This document shows positions 34,865-45,407 of a DNA stretch of 64,000 bases, one piece after another. Positions within the stretch are counted from its first letter, which is position 1, and every line of letters begins with the position of its first letter. The position numbers and the translations under genes are program-made. Source of the stretch: Thereva unica (Eukaryota > Arthropoda > Insecta > Diptera > Therevidae); the NCBI GenBank assembly GCA_949987705.1, contig OX465281.1, forward strand, positions 163,694,393 through 163,758,392. Reading direction: 5' to 3'. Below the pieces are notes generated by a model that was given only the letters and a program-made list of their open reading frames with translations, did not search any database and was not told where the DNA came from.

Positions 34865-35776
34865 ATGAGTACCGACGGCAATACAAGCGGAAGCTCTTCA
34901 AAAAACTTAACGTTAGAAAACAGCGATAATGATAACGCTAATTTGACACCTCAGTCATCTCAACATTTCATCGCGTCAATGAAAATCCCACCATTTTGGA
35001 GCAACCGCCCGGATCTGTGGTTCATTCAAGTTGAGACACAGTTCCGAATAAAAGGCATCACTGCCTCTTCAACGAAATACGACCACCTCGTAGCATCATT
35101 GCCCTCTGACACTATGGAAATGGCTGACGCACTAGTAAATCCACCTACTCTAAATAGGTATGAGAATTTGAAAAGACTACTACTACAAAGTACCAGGGAC
35201 TCAGAAGAGCGAAGACTAGACGATCTACTACATAAGATTGAACTAGGAAACTACAAGCCCTCCGAATTATATAGACATATGGAAACACTGGCGGGAGGAA
35301 ACAGCTTAGTCAATGACTCTCTATTAAAAAAGCTTTGGATAAATAAATTACCGTCTTCAATGCAAGCGTGTGTTTTAGCAGTTGAAGACCACCACTCACA
35401 AGAAGAAATCTTCAATATTGCGGACAAGATTTTCGACTCTAGTTCTTCAACAAAAATTTCAGCAGTCGCTACCAGTAGCTCGAACACTTTCCAAAGAGAT
35501 TTATCACACTCAATAGAACTGTCAAATCGTCTGAATCGACTAGAAATGCGTCAGTCTAGACAGCGGAACATCTCACAATTTCATACATCACAACCTATCA
35601 ATCGCTCTCGCTCTAGATCAAAGAACAAATACCCAGCTCAGCAGCATGGCCAAAGACAACATTACCAAACAAACACATGTTGGTTCCATAGGAAATTCAA
35701 AGACAAGGCCAAAAACTGCACAGCACCATGCGATTTCAACGATAAAGAAAATAAGAACAATGTCTCAAAAAACTAA
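34865..35776 (+). CDS. gag: Gypsy-1 Gag
   Basis: 303 codons, intact. After a Ser/Asn-rich start, the capsid-like region has IPPFWSNRPDLWFIQVETQF and LLLQSTRDSEERRLDDLL, ending in LWINKLPSSMQ, a layout shared by many insect Ty3/gypsy Gags. The C-terminal part is basic (SRSRSKNK) and has CWFHRKFKDKAKNC followed by PC, a CHCC-like motif used in place of a standard zinc knuckle. It would form the virus-like particle core. The start codon follows CAAA and is the first ATG of the frame. Confidence 0.88.
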   Translation: MSTDGNTSGSSSKNLTLENSDNDNANLTPQSSQHFIASMKIPPFWSNRPDLWFIQVETQFRIKGITASSTKYDHLVASLPSDTMEMADALVNPPTLNRYENLKRLLLQSTRDSEERRLDDLLHKIELGNYKPSELYRHMETLAGGNSLVNDSLLKKLWINKLPSSMQACVLAVEDHHSQEEIFNIADKIFDSSSSTKISAVATSSSNTFQRDLSHSIELSNRLNRLEMRQSRQRNISQFHTSQPINRSRSRSKNKYPAQQHGQRQHYQTNTCWFHRKFKDKAKNCTAPCDFNDKENKNNVSKN

Positions 35777-36160
35777 ATATATCTGCTTCGGCCACGGCAA
35801 CGAAGCCAGATGTTGTCTCACGCCGTATATTTATATATGAAAAAAATATTAAAACACGTTTCCTAATAGACACGGGAGCAGAAATATCCGCATTCCCAAA
35901 AAGATCGATCAGAGAAAAAATTAACAAAGCGGACTACAACCTAGTTGCGCAAATGGCTCCCCAATCACGACCTACGGCAACAAATATTTGTCTTTAAATC
36001 TTAACCTACGGCGCAATTTCGACCACAGTTTCATTATCGCTGGGATCGACTATCCTATCATCGGAGCCGATTTTCTTTATAAATTCGACCTCCTTGTAGA
36101 TCTTCGTCATAAAAAGTTAATAGATAGAAAAACCACTGTTTCAGTTGGGGGCATAGCACG
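35777..36160 (+). pseudogene. Gypsy-1 protease, frameshifted and interrupted
   Basis: An aspartic protease lies just after gag: RFLIDTGAEISAFP with the catalytic DTG at 35869-35877, in a different frame from gag. Near 35949 the frame shifts, and TYGNKYLSLNL and YPIIGADFL (the second family landmark) continue in the next frame. The coding sequence is then cut at 36160 by a hAT insertion and resumes at 39129. Confidence 0.85.
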
Positions 36161-37374
36161 CAATGGCGTAGCGTGGATTTGTGCCACCCGGGGCGAACTA
36201 TAAATTTGCTGCCCCCTACTTTCGAATTGATTCTTTTAATCAATGAATCAAAACCCAACTTGAATTTCAAGTAATTTTCAATCCAAGAATTTAAGGCATC
36301 ATGTAAACGCAATGAATTATATGTAACTAATGAATGTTCGGTATAGTACGCGCCAAAATAAATGGGAATTTTACGCGCAGGTGAGGAAATGACAACTCCA
36401 CATACATTAACATTCCGTTTCAAGCGCACATGCATTTTAATTTCCCTTTTGAAACTCGTTTACCGGGAACAACACTCCACCATAGCATCTGACCGGGACA
36501 AGAGTCGCGTAGTGAGACGGATTGAATTGTGATTGAAAATATAAATGAGCGGGTGATTTGGGGCTTTAAACGAACGGAATGACGAGGTGCACTTTTCTTT
36601 TCGAATCTACTTTCGTGGTGAGGATTTGAGACTTTCACTGCGCATTAAAAATCGATTTTGAGATTTCCAACTGTTTTGGCGCAGGCTATATCCGTGCTTC
36701 AAGGTTGGCCTAAATTATAAACTTTAACAAAACCCAGAGAGCTGGAATCAGTAATTTCTCTCTGTAATTTATTTCAGTTTGTCTTTAGATTGAAAGCCTA
36801 GTAGACGCGCGAGCTTAAGCTTAAACTCTTCTCTGTTCCAATATCTGGAGGTTTCATTTCCCATCATCGTAGCACAATAGGTACTATTGCAGGCGATTTT
36901 AACGACAAATGCGGCAGCTGTTGGAGCCCTTCTCAAACTTCAGCATTTACAGCCCGCGTCATAAAAGAAGGGAATCTTAATATCGCTGTTTCCATGCACA
37001 TTGAGAGTCTCATACAAGAGAGCAACGTCACTCTGTTTGTATAAAAACGAACGAACGAACTTACAACAAAACTACAATTCAACTGAAAATAAACAATTGA
37101 ATCAATTTTTCACCGCTGTCAATCCGCTGTCAGCTGCCAATGCACACCTATTGTGTTTCATATGCGCTAGTCCAGAAATAAGGTTCATAATAGTCCAGAA
37201 ATAAGACCAAACCCAAATGAAAAGTAATGCAGAAGAAAAGTAGACGTAACTTCCACTGAAGCAGATGTAACATCCACTTACTTCCAAATTGGTCACTCTC
37301 ATACAGGGCCGGCGTTTGGCTTTTTTGCGCCCGGTGCAGCATGCCATATACATATTGCGCCCCCTTCATTGTTG

Positions 37375-37820
37375 TTCATTTTTTTGATGGCAGTAAAGGA
37401 AAATGAAAGACGACACAAACACTCATTGAGAATGTGTTGTGTTGTGTGCGGAGTCGGCACAACGAGAAAAGTCTATTTATTGAACACTACTTTTACACAA
37501 TATATTTTATCATTTATTTATATTAAACTTTTATTCACATATACATATGTATGTTTATCTTATTTATATTTTATATTATACACAGCTTTTATTTTATATA
37601 TAACTATTTATTTTTATATCGTTTTTTTTTAAATATTAACTAATTAACTTTTTAAGATTGAACAAACTATATGAAAAGCGCTAGTCTTATTTTCTTTATT
37701 ATCAAACGTCAAGAATGAAAATTAATTAATTTTTCTTTTACTTAGTCTCGGTCGACTGCGTTTTTTAAACAAGTCTCTTTGACTAAGTAAGACCGGAAGT
37801 AGTAGGACGATGTCCCTACA
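37375..37820 (-). repeat. Possible LTR fragment of a third Ty3/gypsy
   Basis: On the minus strand an LTR-like start TGTAGGGACATCG at 37820 directly follows a purine tract (GGGAGGGGAGTA, 37821-37832), which in turn follows an integrase end. The far limit is a guess. Confidence 0.5.
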
Positions 37821-37841
37821 TACTCCCCTCCCAGCGTAGCG

Positions 37842-38190
37842 TTACATGAAGTGTACCGAGCGAGTTGATGCTGCTTCAACGTCCCGGTCACACTCATAAG
37901 CAGGTTTCAGTCGATCGATAGTTATCGACTTATTTGTGTCATTTATGTTGACGACGAAATGTTTACGTAATCTTTTGATTACTTTGAATGGCCCTTCGTA
38001 TGGTGTTTCAAAAGGCCGTCGGACGCGATCGGTACGTATGAAAACATACTCCGCGTTCTCTAATGCGTTTGGCACGTACACATCATTTTGAACTGACTGT
38101 CGGGGCTGTGTTGCCGACAGACCCTTCATGTGTGTGCGAAGACGTGTTAGAAATTCTGAGTGCTCTATTGGGTTCTCATCCGGGGGCTGT
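37842..38190 (-). pseudogene. Ty3/gypsy integrase C-terminal fragment
   Basis: The frame ends with AEYVFIRTDRVRRPFETPYE, then GPFKVIKRLRKHFVV and ITIDRLKPAYECD. This is the tail of Ty3/gypsy integrases (VFVR.D..R.PL..PY.GPF.V..R, then IDRLKPA). The stretch NPIEHSEFLTRLRTHMKGL just before also fits. The first ~25 codons of the open frame (to 38255) look unrelated. Catalytic residues are missing. It sits inside the non-autonomous hAT. Confidence 0.85.
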
Positions 38191-38489
38191 GGGAAAGGCG
38201 GCTGCCACGAGACATCCAGGTGGTGCTCGCCGCAACCACAGTTGCTTTTGTCCAATCAGGATTTGCTTCGCGATCTTGCTTTTGTGCTGAGTTTACTTAC
38301 GCTTTAAGTTCACAAAACTCTCCCGCTAATGCTGAGTAATGCTCTCCGATGATTTTCATTATGAGCTGCACTTCCTTAACTATTTGCAGCACTAATAATA
38401 CTATATACTCGAATCTCCATAACGGGGGTCTCTATGTCGTTCTCCAATCCTTTATATTTCGAAGGATAATAGATGGTCACTGCACTGCA

Positions 38490-38654
38490 TGTATTGGTTT
38501 CTACGGTAGAGTCTTACATAACAAAGCAGTCCACTTAACAGCCTTACTGGACATAGAAGCCGCTTTCAAAAACTTCAGAACAGAGGCGATCCAGGTGTTT
38601 CTCGCCGAAGTAGTGATCTATAATAGTACGACTTATTTGAATTACAAATCATGA
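38490..38654 (+). pseudogene. Possible LINE reverse transcriptase scrap
   Basis: HLTALLDIEAAFKNFRTEAI resembles the ALLDIEGAF.NV motif of R1/Jockey-type reverse transcriptases. Only this motif is recognisable; the rest of the frame has no match I can name. Confidence 0.45.
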
Positions 38655-39128
38655 CCTATGGCACCGTGACCAGCTAAGAAAGGATAGTCGACAAAATCAG
38701 GCGAACTAAGAGAAATTGCATTGGTCACACCTTGCAGAAGACAATGGTAAAACGCACAGAAGATGCATTTCGTGTAATATATGACAATGGGATCACTTTT
38801 TCAATTTTTTCAATTTTTTTTTAAATCTTAATTTCTGAAATTGCGCCCGGTGCAAGTGCACCATTTCCACCTATGAAAGCGCCGCCATTGCTATCACACA
38901 TTTATATGGAATGGTACCTAACTTCACCTCACTTCACTTCCCTTCCCATTTGGGTTTGGCCTGTAGACACCATCAGCCAGGACATCGTGCTGGAAGTGGC
39001 AATGGTTAGGGCTTCATGTTGCCGGCGAGATCTCTAGCTCTGTCCAGTTTGGCCACCGCCCTCAACAACTACGCCGCCCGGGGCAATGGCCCCCTCGGCA
39101 CCCCCCACGCTACGCCACTGATAGCACG

Positions 39129-39905
39129 CAATATCAAATCACCCACTCTCAAATTATATTCCTTCCAAGATGAGTTCGGTTCCATCCTAAACGACTTTCC
39201 TTCGCTAAAAGCACCTCCAGATTTCAATCTGCAGGTCAACCATAACGTCGTTCATTACATACACACACAAGGTCCATTACCGTGCGCTAGGGCCAGACGC
39301 CTCAACCCCGAAAAATACCAAGTAGCAAAGACAGAATTCGAGCAAATGGTTAGACTCGGAATCTGCAGACCTTCATCGTCCTCTGTGGCTTCTCCATTGC
39401 ACCTAGTAAAAAAGAAAGGTTGCGGGGATTGGAGACCATGCGGCGACTACCGGCAGTTAAACACAGTTACTACGCCTGACAAATACCCATTGCCTAACAT
39501 GCATGATTTCTCAATAAATCTCCACGGGTGCACCCATTTCTCGAAAATAGATCTTGTAAGAGCCTACCACCAAATCCCAGTCGCTCCAAAGGACATTTAC
39601 AAAACTGCGGTCATCACCCCCTTTGGACTCTTCGAATTTCTTCGAATGCCTTTTGGTGTGAGAAACGGTGCACAAACCTTTCAACGTTTTATAAACGACT
39701 TAATCTCAGATCTAACATTCACATTTGTTTACGTGGACGACATACTCGTCAGCAGTAAATCCGCAGAACAGCACAAAGAACATCTTAAAATCCTCTTCGA
39801 GCGTCTACAAAACGCTAGTATAAATATAAATCCTTCAAACTGCGTGTTTGGCGCCAACCAGTTAGAGTTTTTAGGGCATGACATCACACAACAAGGCATT
39901 GCCCC
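39129..39905 (+). pseudogene. Gypsy-1 pol: reverse transcriptase, first part
   Basis: Picks up the coding sequence after the hAT. Landmarks: [35 protein letters not shown] (first Asp), [20 protein letters not shown], and the catalytic [11 protein letters not shown] (YVDD box) near 39730-39760, then FLGHDI. The frame leaves the true coding frame at a run of six C at 39900-39905, where one extra base shifts it. The upstream part of the listed frame, 39016-39120, is hAT sequence. Confidence 0.92.
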
Positions 39906-40755
39906 CCGCAAAGAGCAGAATTCAGGCAATAATAGACTTTCCATCTCCGAACACAACAAAAAAACTACAGCGTTTCCTAGGAATGATTAATTTCTACCAT
40001 CGTTTCCTTCCGGAAGCCGCAAAACTGTCAGGACCTCTGTATGACATTCTAAAAACTCCAAAGACAAAACAAAAAGGTAAAACAAATTTCGAGTGGACCG
40101 AAGACTACGAACAGCTTTTCAAAGAAATAAAAGTAAAACTGCAACAACACACACTCCTTGTACATCCCAACCCTAACGCAGAAATATCGCTCTGGGTGGA
40201 TGCATCAAGCGATGCAGTTGGAGCAGTTTTGCAACAATGCAGCGCAAATGACTGGCAAACCTTGAGTTTCTTCTCGAAACGCTTATCGCCAACAGAAAAG
40301 AAATACTCGACTTTCGACAGAGAATTATTAGCCATTTACTTAGCGGTAAAACATTTTCGCCACCACGTTGAAGGCAAAAACTTCATCATATTCACAGATC
40401 ATAAGCCGCTAACAAACGCATTACGATCAAAATCTGACAAATCTCCAAGACAAAGTAACCATCTTAATTACATATCGCAGTTCACTAATGACATAAGAAA
40501 CATCAAAGGAAAACAAAATGTAGTTTCAGATACCCTTTCTAGAGCACATATCGACTCCATAATACCTAGCATAAACGTAGACACTCAGTCATTGGCAGAA
40601 GAACAGGAACATGACGATGAACTAAAAGACATTCTTGCAAAAGCCAAGAACAACCCTTCATACACGCTTCAAAAGATTTCTTTTCCACCGGACAATACAG
40701 AAATATGGTGCGAAACTAAGACTAAAAAAAACCGACCATACGTCCCTACGTCTAC
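39906..40755 (+). pseudogene. Gypsy-1 pol: RT end and RNase H
   Basis: In the next frame: [20 protein letters not shown] and FYHRFLPEAAKL (connection), then RNase H with LWVDASSDAVGAVLQQ (catalytic Asp), TFDRELLAIYLAVKHFRH (Glu), FIIFTDHKPL (Asp), and NVVSDTLSR at its end. A second indel near 40750 moves the integrase into the third frame. All RNase H catalytic residues are visible. Confidence 0.92.
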
Positions 40756-41810
40756 GGCAAACCATTTTCGAGGCGCTACACAGTTTATCCCATCCTGGCA
40801 TACGAGCAACAAGAAAATTAATCACGGAACGTTACTTTTGGCCAAAAATAAATAAGGATGTAAATACGTTGAGCAAATCTTGTACAGCATGTCAGAAAGC
40901 CAAAGTCCATCGACATACAGTTTCACCCCATGGCGAGATAAAAGTACCCAGCTGTAGATTCCAACACGTACATATAGACATAGTAGGACCATTACCTCCA
41001 TCAAACGGTTACACATATATCCTGACAATGAAAGACCGGTTCACACGTTGGCCTGAAGCTATCGCTTTAAAAAACATTAGCGCAGATACTATAGCTAACG
41101 CTTTTATACGACATTGGATATGCATTTTCGGAGTACCTACGACGGTAACAACGGACCAGGGCACACAGTTTGAGTCGCTCCTATTTAGAGAAATCTCAAA
41201 CATTTTAGGAAACAAACGAATACGTACATCAACATACCACCCACAATCCAACGGCTCCATTGAAAGACTGCATCGTCAAATAAAGGCAGCAATAAGAGCA
41301 ACCAAAGAACCTAAAAATTGGTATAATAGTCTTCCGTGGATACTATTAGGAATTCGCTCGGCAGTGATCGCCGATGTAGGCCTAACACCATCACAATTAT
41401 TATTCGGACAGTCTCTACGATTACCAGGAGAATTGGTTTCCACAGATAATAAACCAGAAACTGTTACAACTACTTTAGCTAGACAAATACAAAACGCAAT
41501 CATACAAATCAAACCACAAGCATTAAGATCGCCGAAACAAAACAACATATTCTTCCCTCAAGAGCTCAAAAGTTGCTCGCATGTATTCGTCGAAGAACCC
41601 GTTTATAAAGGTAGTTTAAATCCTCCATACTCAGGCCCTTATGAAATATTAACCAGAAATGACAAAGTGTATAAAATTTTAATGAATGCGAAAGAAAAAA
41701 CAATTAATGTAGATCGATTAAAGCCTGCATTTCTCTTAGATCCAAACCTTCTCTCTACAAGTAGAGTAACTAGATCAGATATAAAACAAAAAGTTAGCTT
41801 CCAAATTTAG
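40756..41810 (+). pseudogene. Gypsy-1 pol: integrase
   Basis: After the frame change: LRQTIFEALHSLSHPG, RYFWPKI and CTACQKAK (HHCC finger), then HIDIVGPL (first Asp), TTDQGTQF (second Asp), STYHPQSNGSIERLHRQ (Glu), and the C-terminal SHVFVEEPVYKG, PYSGPYEIL and INVDRLKPAFL, the same tail motif as in the fragment at 37842. The catalytic triad is complete. The frame ends at a stop 280 bp before the 3' LTR. Confidence 0.93.
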
Positions 41811-42072
41811 ACAATTTAACCCTTACTAACAGAAAATAATTACAATATTAAAACAGTATTCACGAAAAATGAAACCTACATATATAAAACTACACTATTA
41901 ACCATAAAAGGAAGAAAAAAAAAAAAGATCAAAGTTTCAAGATCCGAAGAAATAAAATATATGCTTATATTCGATAGATACATATACTAAATTACATATT
42001 CCTTCTTAATCCCGACATGGTCATCACCAATCCCGTAAGACGATATAATAAAATATAATTGTTATATTTTTT

Positions 42073-42090
42073 TTAATAAAGGGGGAGTGA
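42073..42090 (+). promoter_or_regulatory. Gypsy-1 polypurine tract
   Basis: TTAATAAAGGGGGAGTGA directly precedes the 3' LTR; AAAGGGGGAG is the purine tract that primes plus-strand synthesis. Confidence 0.85.
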
Positions 42091-42508
42091 TGTGGCGCAC
42101 GAATTCCACGTCGCAATCGACCCTTAGGTTTAAGTCAATATTCCTTACACAAGCATTAACGGTTAGCAAGAACTGTAACAAAAACTCAGATATGATATCA
42201 AAAATTCACTTAAGAAGAAGTCACTGTGTAGTTCGGATGCCAATTAAGTTTTGTAAAATTCAAATCGTGGCAATAATTTATGAATTTTAATATTGAAGTA
42301 AAAGTCGTGTAAAAGAAAATAAAATGTCTAAACGAATTAGTTAACATATAGCTTAAAAGTGGACCATAAAATTAAGCGATATAAAATTTTTCTTAAAAAT
42401 TGTGAATAAATACATAAATGGTGGACGGCTCTTTTATTTTTTAATCATGTGGTTACGTGCGCGTGTGGCTGTTTTATTGTTTCAATTATGTGGTTACGTG
42501 CGCCCACA
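42091..42508 (+). repeat. Gypsy-1 3' LTR
   Basis: 418 bp, same ends as 33204-33621, with about three differences. Confidence 0.95.
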
Positions 42509-42513
42509 TTCTG

Positions 42514-43589
42514 CAGTCTAGAAGAAGAGTGAGCTCTTTCCCTTGCTCTTGCCGAATGTACTTTTGCAGTAAATCATTTTTAACTGGGGATCGTTTAAAC
42601 ATACGAACAATCTTCCGCACTTTTTCGATGGTAGGAGATATATTGTCCGCGAGATCTACCACAGTTTCCTCTTCAAAGACAGCAATTCCACTTCCATAGT
42701 CTTGATGAAGTTCACTAGGGAAATCTTCTTCATAGTCCTCATCTTCTGATTCCCGTAAGTTCTCGGCTTCTGCATCCAAGCAATCGTGATTTTCGTGCAG
42801 TTTTCTCTTATACAACACGTCCACAACTCCTAGCTGTATTCCATGAGCAAGGCAAAGTTGTTGTTCCGCAGCAATAAGTTTTCCAAATTTGACCATTACG
42901 CTTGTGCCATCGGTGGTAATGCACACGATGTCGTCAGTGAGAGACAAATGATATTTCTTTAGTGTTTTCTCAAGTATTTCTACACAAACTTCGCCTGCCA
43001 TAGATCCAGAAACACGCACAAGGCCCAAATTCCAAAATTTGGATTCATTTCCATGGATATTGACGTTCATGTATCGACGACCACGCACTGATGTCCATTC
43101 GTCAAGCGTAATGCTGAACTTCCGTCCTTGCTTTTTGTCTCCTTCAATTTCTTCCACATTTCTCGATCGGATTGTCTTAGCATATTCCATTGTCATTTTG
43201 CGGAAGCTATGCTCTGATTTTGGTAAATCGAATCCTTTCGCTTTTAATGCACTTCTTAGATCATCGGAAGTCATGAATATTGCAAAGTGAAGTCCATCTC
43301 GTGCCACTAGTCGGGAAACCGTTGCTGCAAGAGAGTTTTCCTCTTTTTTTTTTGCAAAATCTGATATTTTGCGTTGTTTTGCTGAATCAGGCGTTAAAAT
43401 ACTGTTGGATGTTGAAGAAGTGTCATCCTTTCTCCCTATTTCAATACTGTGTATTGCTTTCAGGTGAGTATGAAGCCCTTTTGTGGATCCACCTGTGGTC
43501 TTTATTATTTTTGGGCATCGTTTACACTTCGCCGATGCGCTGCCATCTATTTTATCGAAAAATTGCCACACTTCCGCTTTATTAGCCAT
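42514..43589 (-). pseudogene. hAT transposase, N-terminal part
   Basis: The protein starts MANKAEVWQFFDKIDGSASA and has a BED-type zinc finger at residues 22-47 (CKRC ... HTHLKAIH). After a Ser/Thr-rich linker, the RNase H-like catalytic core begins: ITLDEWTSVRGRRYMNV (first Asp) and VCITTDGTSVMVKF (second Asp). An acidic insert (AEAENLRESEDEDYEEDF) follows. No stop occurs before the gypsy insertion at 42513; the last residues of the open frame (to 42486) come from the LTR. The remainder is at 32384-33203. Confidence 0.93.
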
Positions 43590-44424
43590 GAGAGATTAGA
43601 TATCTAGGTCGTAAATGTAAATCGTATTTAAAATTAAAACTACTCGACCTTACGCTCTACACTATTACACGTCGCGAATGAGACTGACAGAATTTCAAAC
43701 GCAAAACTTTGGAAAGCCCGTAACTGAAATATTCTACGACACCCTAAAAAACTATGGAAAAGTCGCCTTGTTCAAACTTCAGAAAATCCCGACGGTTAGG
43801 AAATTCTTAGAAATCCCGAAAAGATTGAAAATTATAAAATCCCTAAAATAGTCGTCAAAATTCTGAGAAACCAGGATGAGCTAGAGCATTTGAAAGGGGC
43901 TCATGTATAAAGCGTTTAAATGTAGTTGTAGGCTGAGTTTTTCTGGCCGCATTCAAAATGGGCAGTCTGATAACAGTATATATTGCAGCGTAGTGAGGAA
44001 TTTATAGTAAAAGATTTTTTCGAAAAGGATGAAAAACGAATCAAAGCTTTTCAGCTGCTGCATGAGTCGCATGACTCTCGGTTGAATTCGGCAAATTAGA
44101 AGCACACGAACGAGAGAATACAGAGAGCAATGGTCTCCACAACCGAGCAAATTAGAAGCTGCAAAAATAAATTGGATTTTTAGTTACGTGTTTCGTATAT
44201 AGCGGTTAAAAAATAATTCCAAAGTTAAATTTGAAAATTATAAATTTTATGTAATATAAATTATATTTAATTGAATATAAATTATATTCAAAATATTTTC
44301 CCACCGAATTTTTGTTTTAAATAAATCACGTCTTTTGTTTAAATAAAACTTTTGCGGGATCCCGGGATTAGATCGTGTCAATCCCGGGTTTTCGGGACCG
44401 CAAAAACAGCCCGGATCCCGGGAT
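43590..44424. other. hAT 5' noncoding region
   Basis: Between the transposase start and the right terminus. AT-rich, with CCCGGG palindromes in the last ~70 bp. No gene seen. Confidence 0.6.
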
Positions 44425-44441
44425 CGTTCCCTAAACCACTA

Positions 44442-44676
44442 GAACCGTTTCTACCATGGTCTCAGCTTTCCCTACTTCAACTTGTCCTACTCCGAACATT
44501 GGTGCGGTGATACGCCTTTTTGGCAACGCTAGGGTTTGAACGGCGTGTTCCGATATAACTGATGACTGTGATCCGGGGTCAAGGGGTGCTCTGAAGGTTT
44601 TCTGTATTCCGTTTGTTCCTTGTAATGTTATGATGGCTGTGTAGAGAAGAACTTCTTTATGTGATGAGGAATGCAA
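44442..44676 (-). pseudogene. BEL-2 protease, N-terminal part
   Basis: TAIITLQGTNGIQKTFRA, then LDPGSQSSVISEHAVQTL, the DxGSQSS active-site region of BEL/Pao proteases (here DPGSQSS), and GVGQVEVGKAET. It is cut by the hAT at its 3' side and continues at 32044. The reading frame of the listed ORF runs past the insertion by a few hAT codons. Confidence 0.9.
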
Positions 44677-44691
44677 CGCGTTTACCTGTTT

Positions 44692-45114
44692 TTACGGTAT
44701 AGAAGTTTGAGCTGTAGTAGTGACATCTCGTGACTGGAGAGTCGTATGGTTTGAGCCTGCCTCAGAGTTGATGGGATTTGGAGATGTCGGCATGGTGGGG
44801 TTAACATGTAGAAGCGAATGATGCCTTTTCTTGCAATGGATGCAGGTGTGTTTACTAGGATAGGTTGATGAGCGATGCCCGCGTCCTAGGCAATTGATGC
44901 ACAGACCATTGCGTCGAACGATGTTGTTCTTTTCGGTGAAGGGAAGCGCGGTGAACTGTGGACAATTCCTCAATGAATGGTCCTTTCCGCAATGCACACA
45001 TGTTGAAGTTCGATTGTCGACGAATGATTGGACTCTGGAGATAGGTGGGATTGTTGGATGGCTTTGATAGGTTTCGATTTTGTCGAGTCGATGGCCTCCA
45101 ACGTGCGAAAACAA
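44692..45114 (-). pseudogene. BEL-2 Gag zinc-knuckle region
   Basis: Carries the three metal-binding repeats typical of BEL/Pao Gag: CVHCGKDHSLRNC, LCINCLGRGH and CIHCKKRHHSLLH. The middle one has lost its last Cys (GHRSSTYPS). The front overlaps the preceding Gag frame by about 145 bp, so a frameshift lies near 45000-45100. Confidence 0.88.
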
Positions 45115-45407
45115 GTTTCTAGGAATTGCTTTAGAGTGTCGAAAGAAGGTAACTTATTATCACTGGCGAGTTGCTGTTCCCAGAGTTGCAAGGAGTCTCT
45201 AGGCAATTTCCTAGTTTCTATATAAATTAGCATTAAATCAAAGATATCTTGTACATTCAAATTTTGTAGAATTTGTACACTTTCTGTAGTGGTGTCGAGT
45301 AATCTTTTCACAAATTCGGCGGTTTCCATAGCTTGGGCTTGGGTAAACAATTTGTCGAGCTGAACGTGTACCAACATTATTTTATTATCAAAACGTTCCT
45401 TCAAAAT
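44970..45407 (-). pseudogene. BEL-2 Gag, middle part
   Basis: From the insertion edge: ILKERFDNKIMLVHVQLDKL, AEFVKRLLDTTTESVQIL, DLMLIYIETRKLPRDSLQLW and FLETCFRTLEAID. This is the helical Gag core of BEL/Pao elements. It continues, with no loss, from the segment at 58426. The first ~19 residues of the open frame (45408-45464) are Ty3/gypsy LTR and not Gag. Confidence 0.88.

Larger units (their letters stand above)
36161..39120. mobile_element. Non-autonomous hAT, 2.96 kb, chimeric
   Basis: Left end CAATGGCGTAGCGTGG and right end CCACGCTACGCCACTG are inverted copies with one mismatch. ATAGCACG flanks both sides (36153-36160, 39121-39128), an 8-bp duplication. The centre contains pieces of another Ty3/gypsy (LTR edge and integrase end) and a LINE-like piece, but no hAT transposase that I recognise. 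Other internal zones show GCGCCCGGTGCA in two places (near 37328 and 38844), possibly ends of yet another element. Confidence 0.9.
33204..42508 (+). mobile_element. Ty3/gypsy element (Gypsy-1), 9.3 kb
   Basis: Two 418-bp LTRs bound gag and pol on the plus strand. TTCTG flanks both sides (33199-33203, 42509-42513) as a 5-bp duplication inside the hAT transposase gene. The LTRs differ at about three positions (CACATAAG/CACTTAAG, AAAAATC/AAAATTC, GGACTAT/GGACCAT), under 1%. Pol is interrupted by a non-autonomous hAT in the protease and carries about three single-base frameshifts. No envelope frame is seen. Confidence 0.95.
32053..44433 (-). mobile_element. hAT transposon with nested Ty3/gypsy
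   Basis: Ends are TAGGGAACG (32053-32061) and CGTTCCCTA (44425-44433). AACCACTA flanks both sides (32045-32052, 44434-44441), the 8-bp duplication expected of hAT. Subterminal zones on both ends are packed with CCCGGGAT/ATCCCGGG palindromes. The transposase is on the minus strand and is split by a Ty3/gypsy element. Without that, the hAT is about 3.07 kb. Confidence 0.95.

Noticed and set aside
35251..35487. Minus-strand frame within gag
   Set aside because: It is a shadow of the Gypsy-1 Gag frame.
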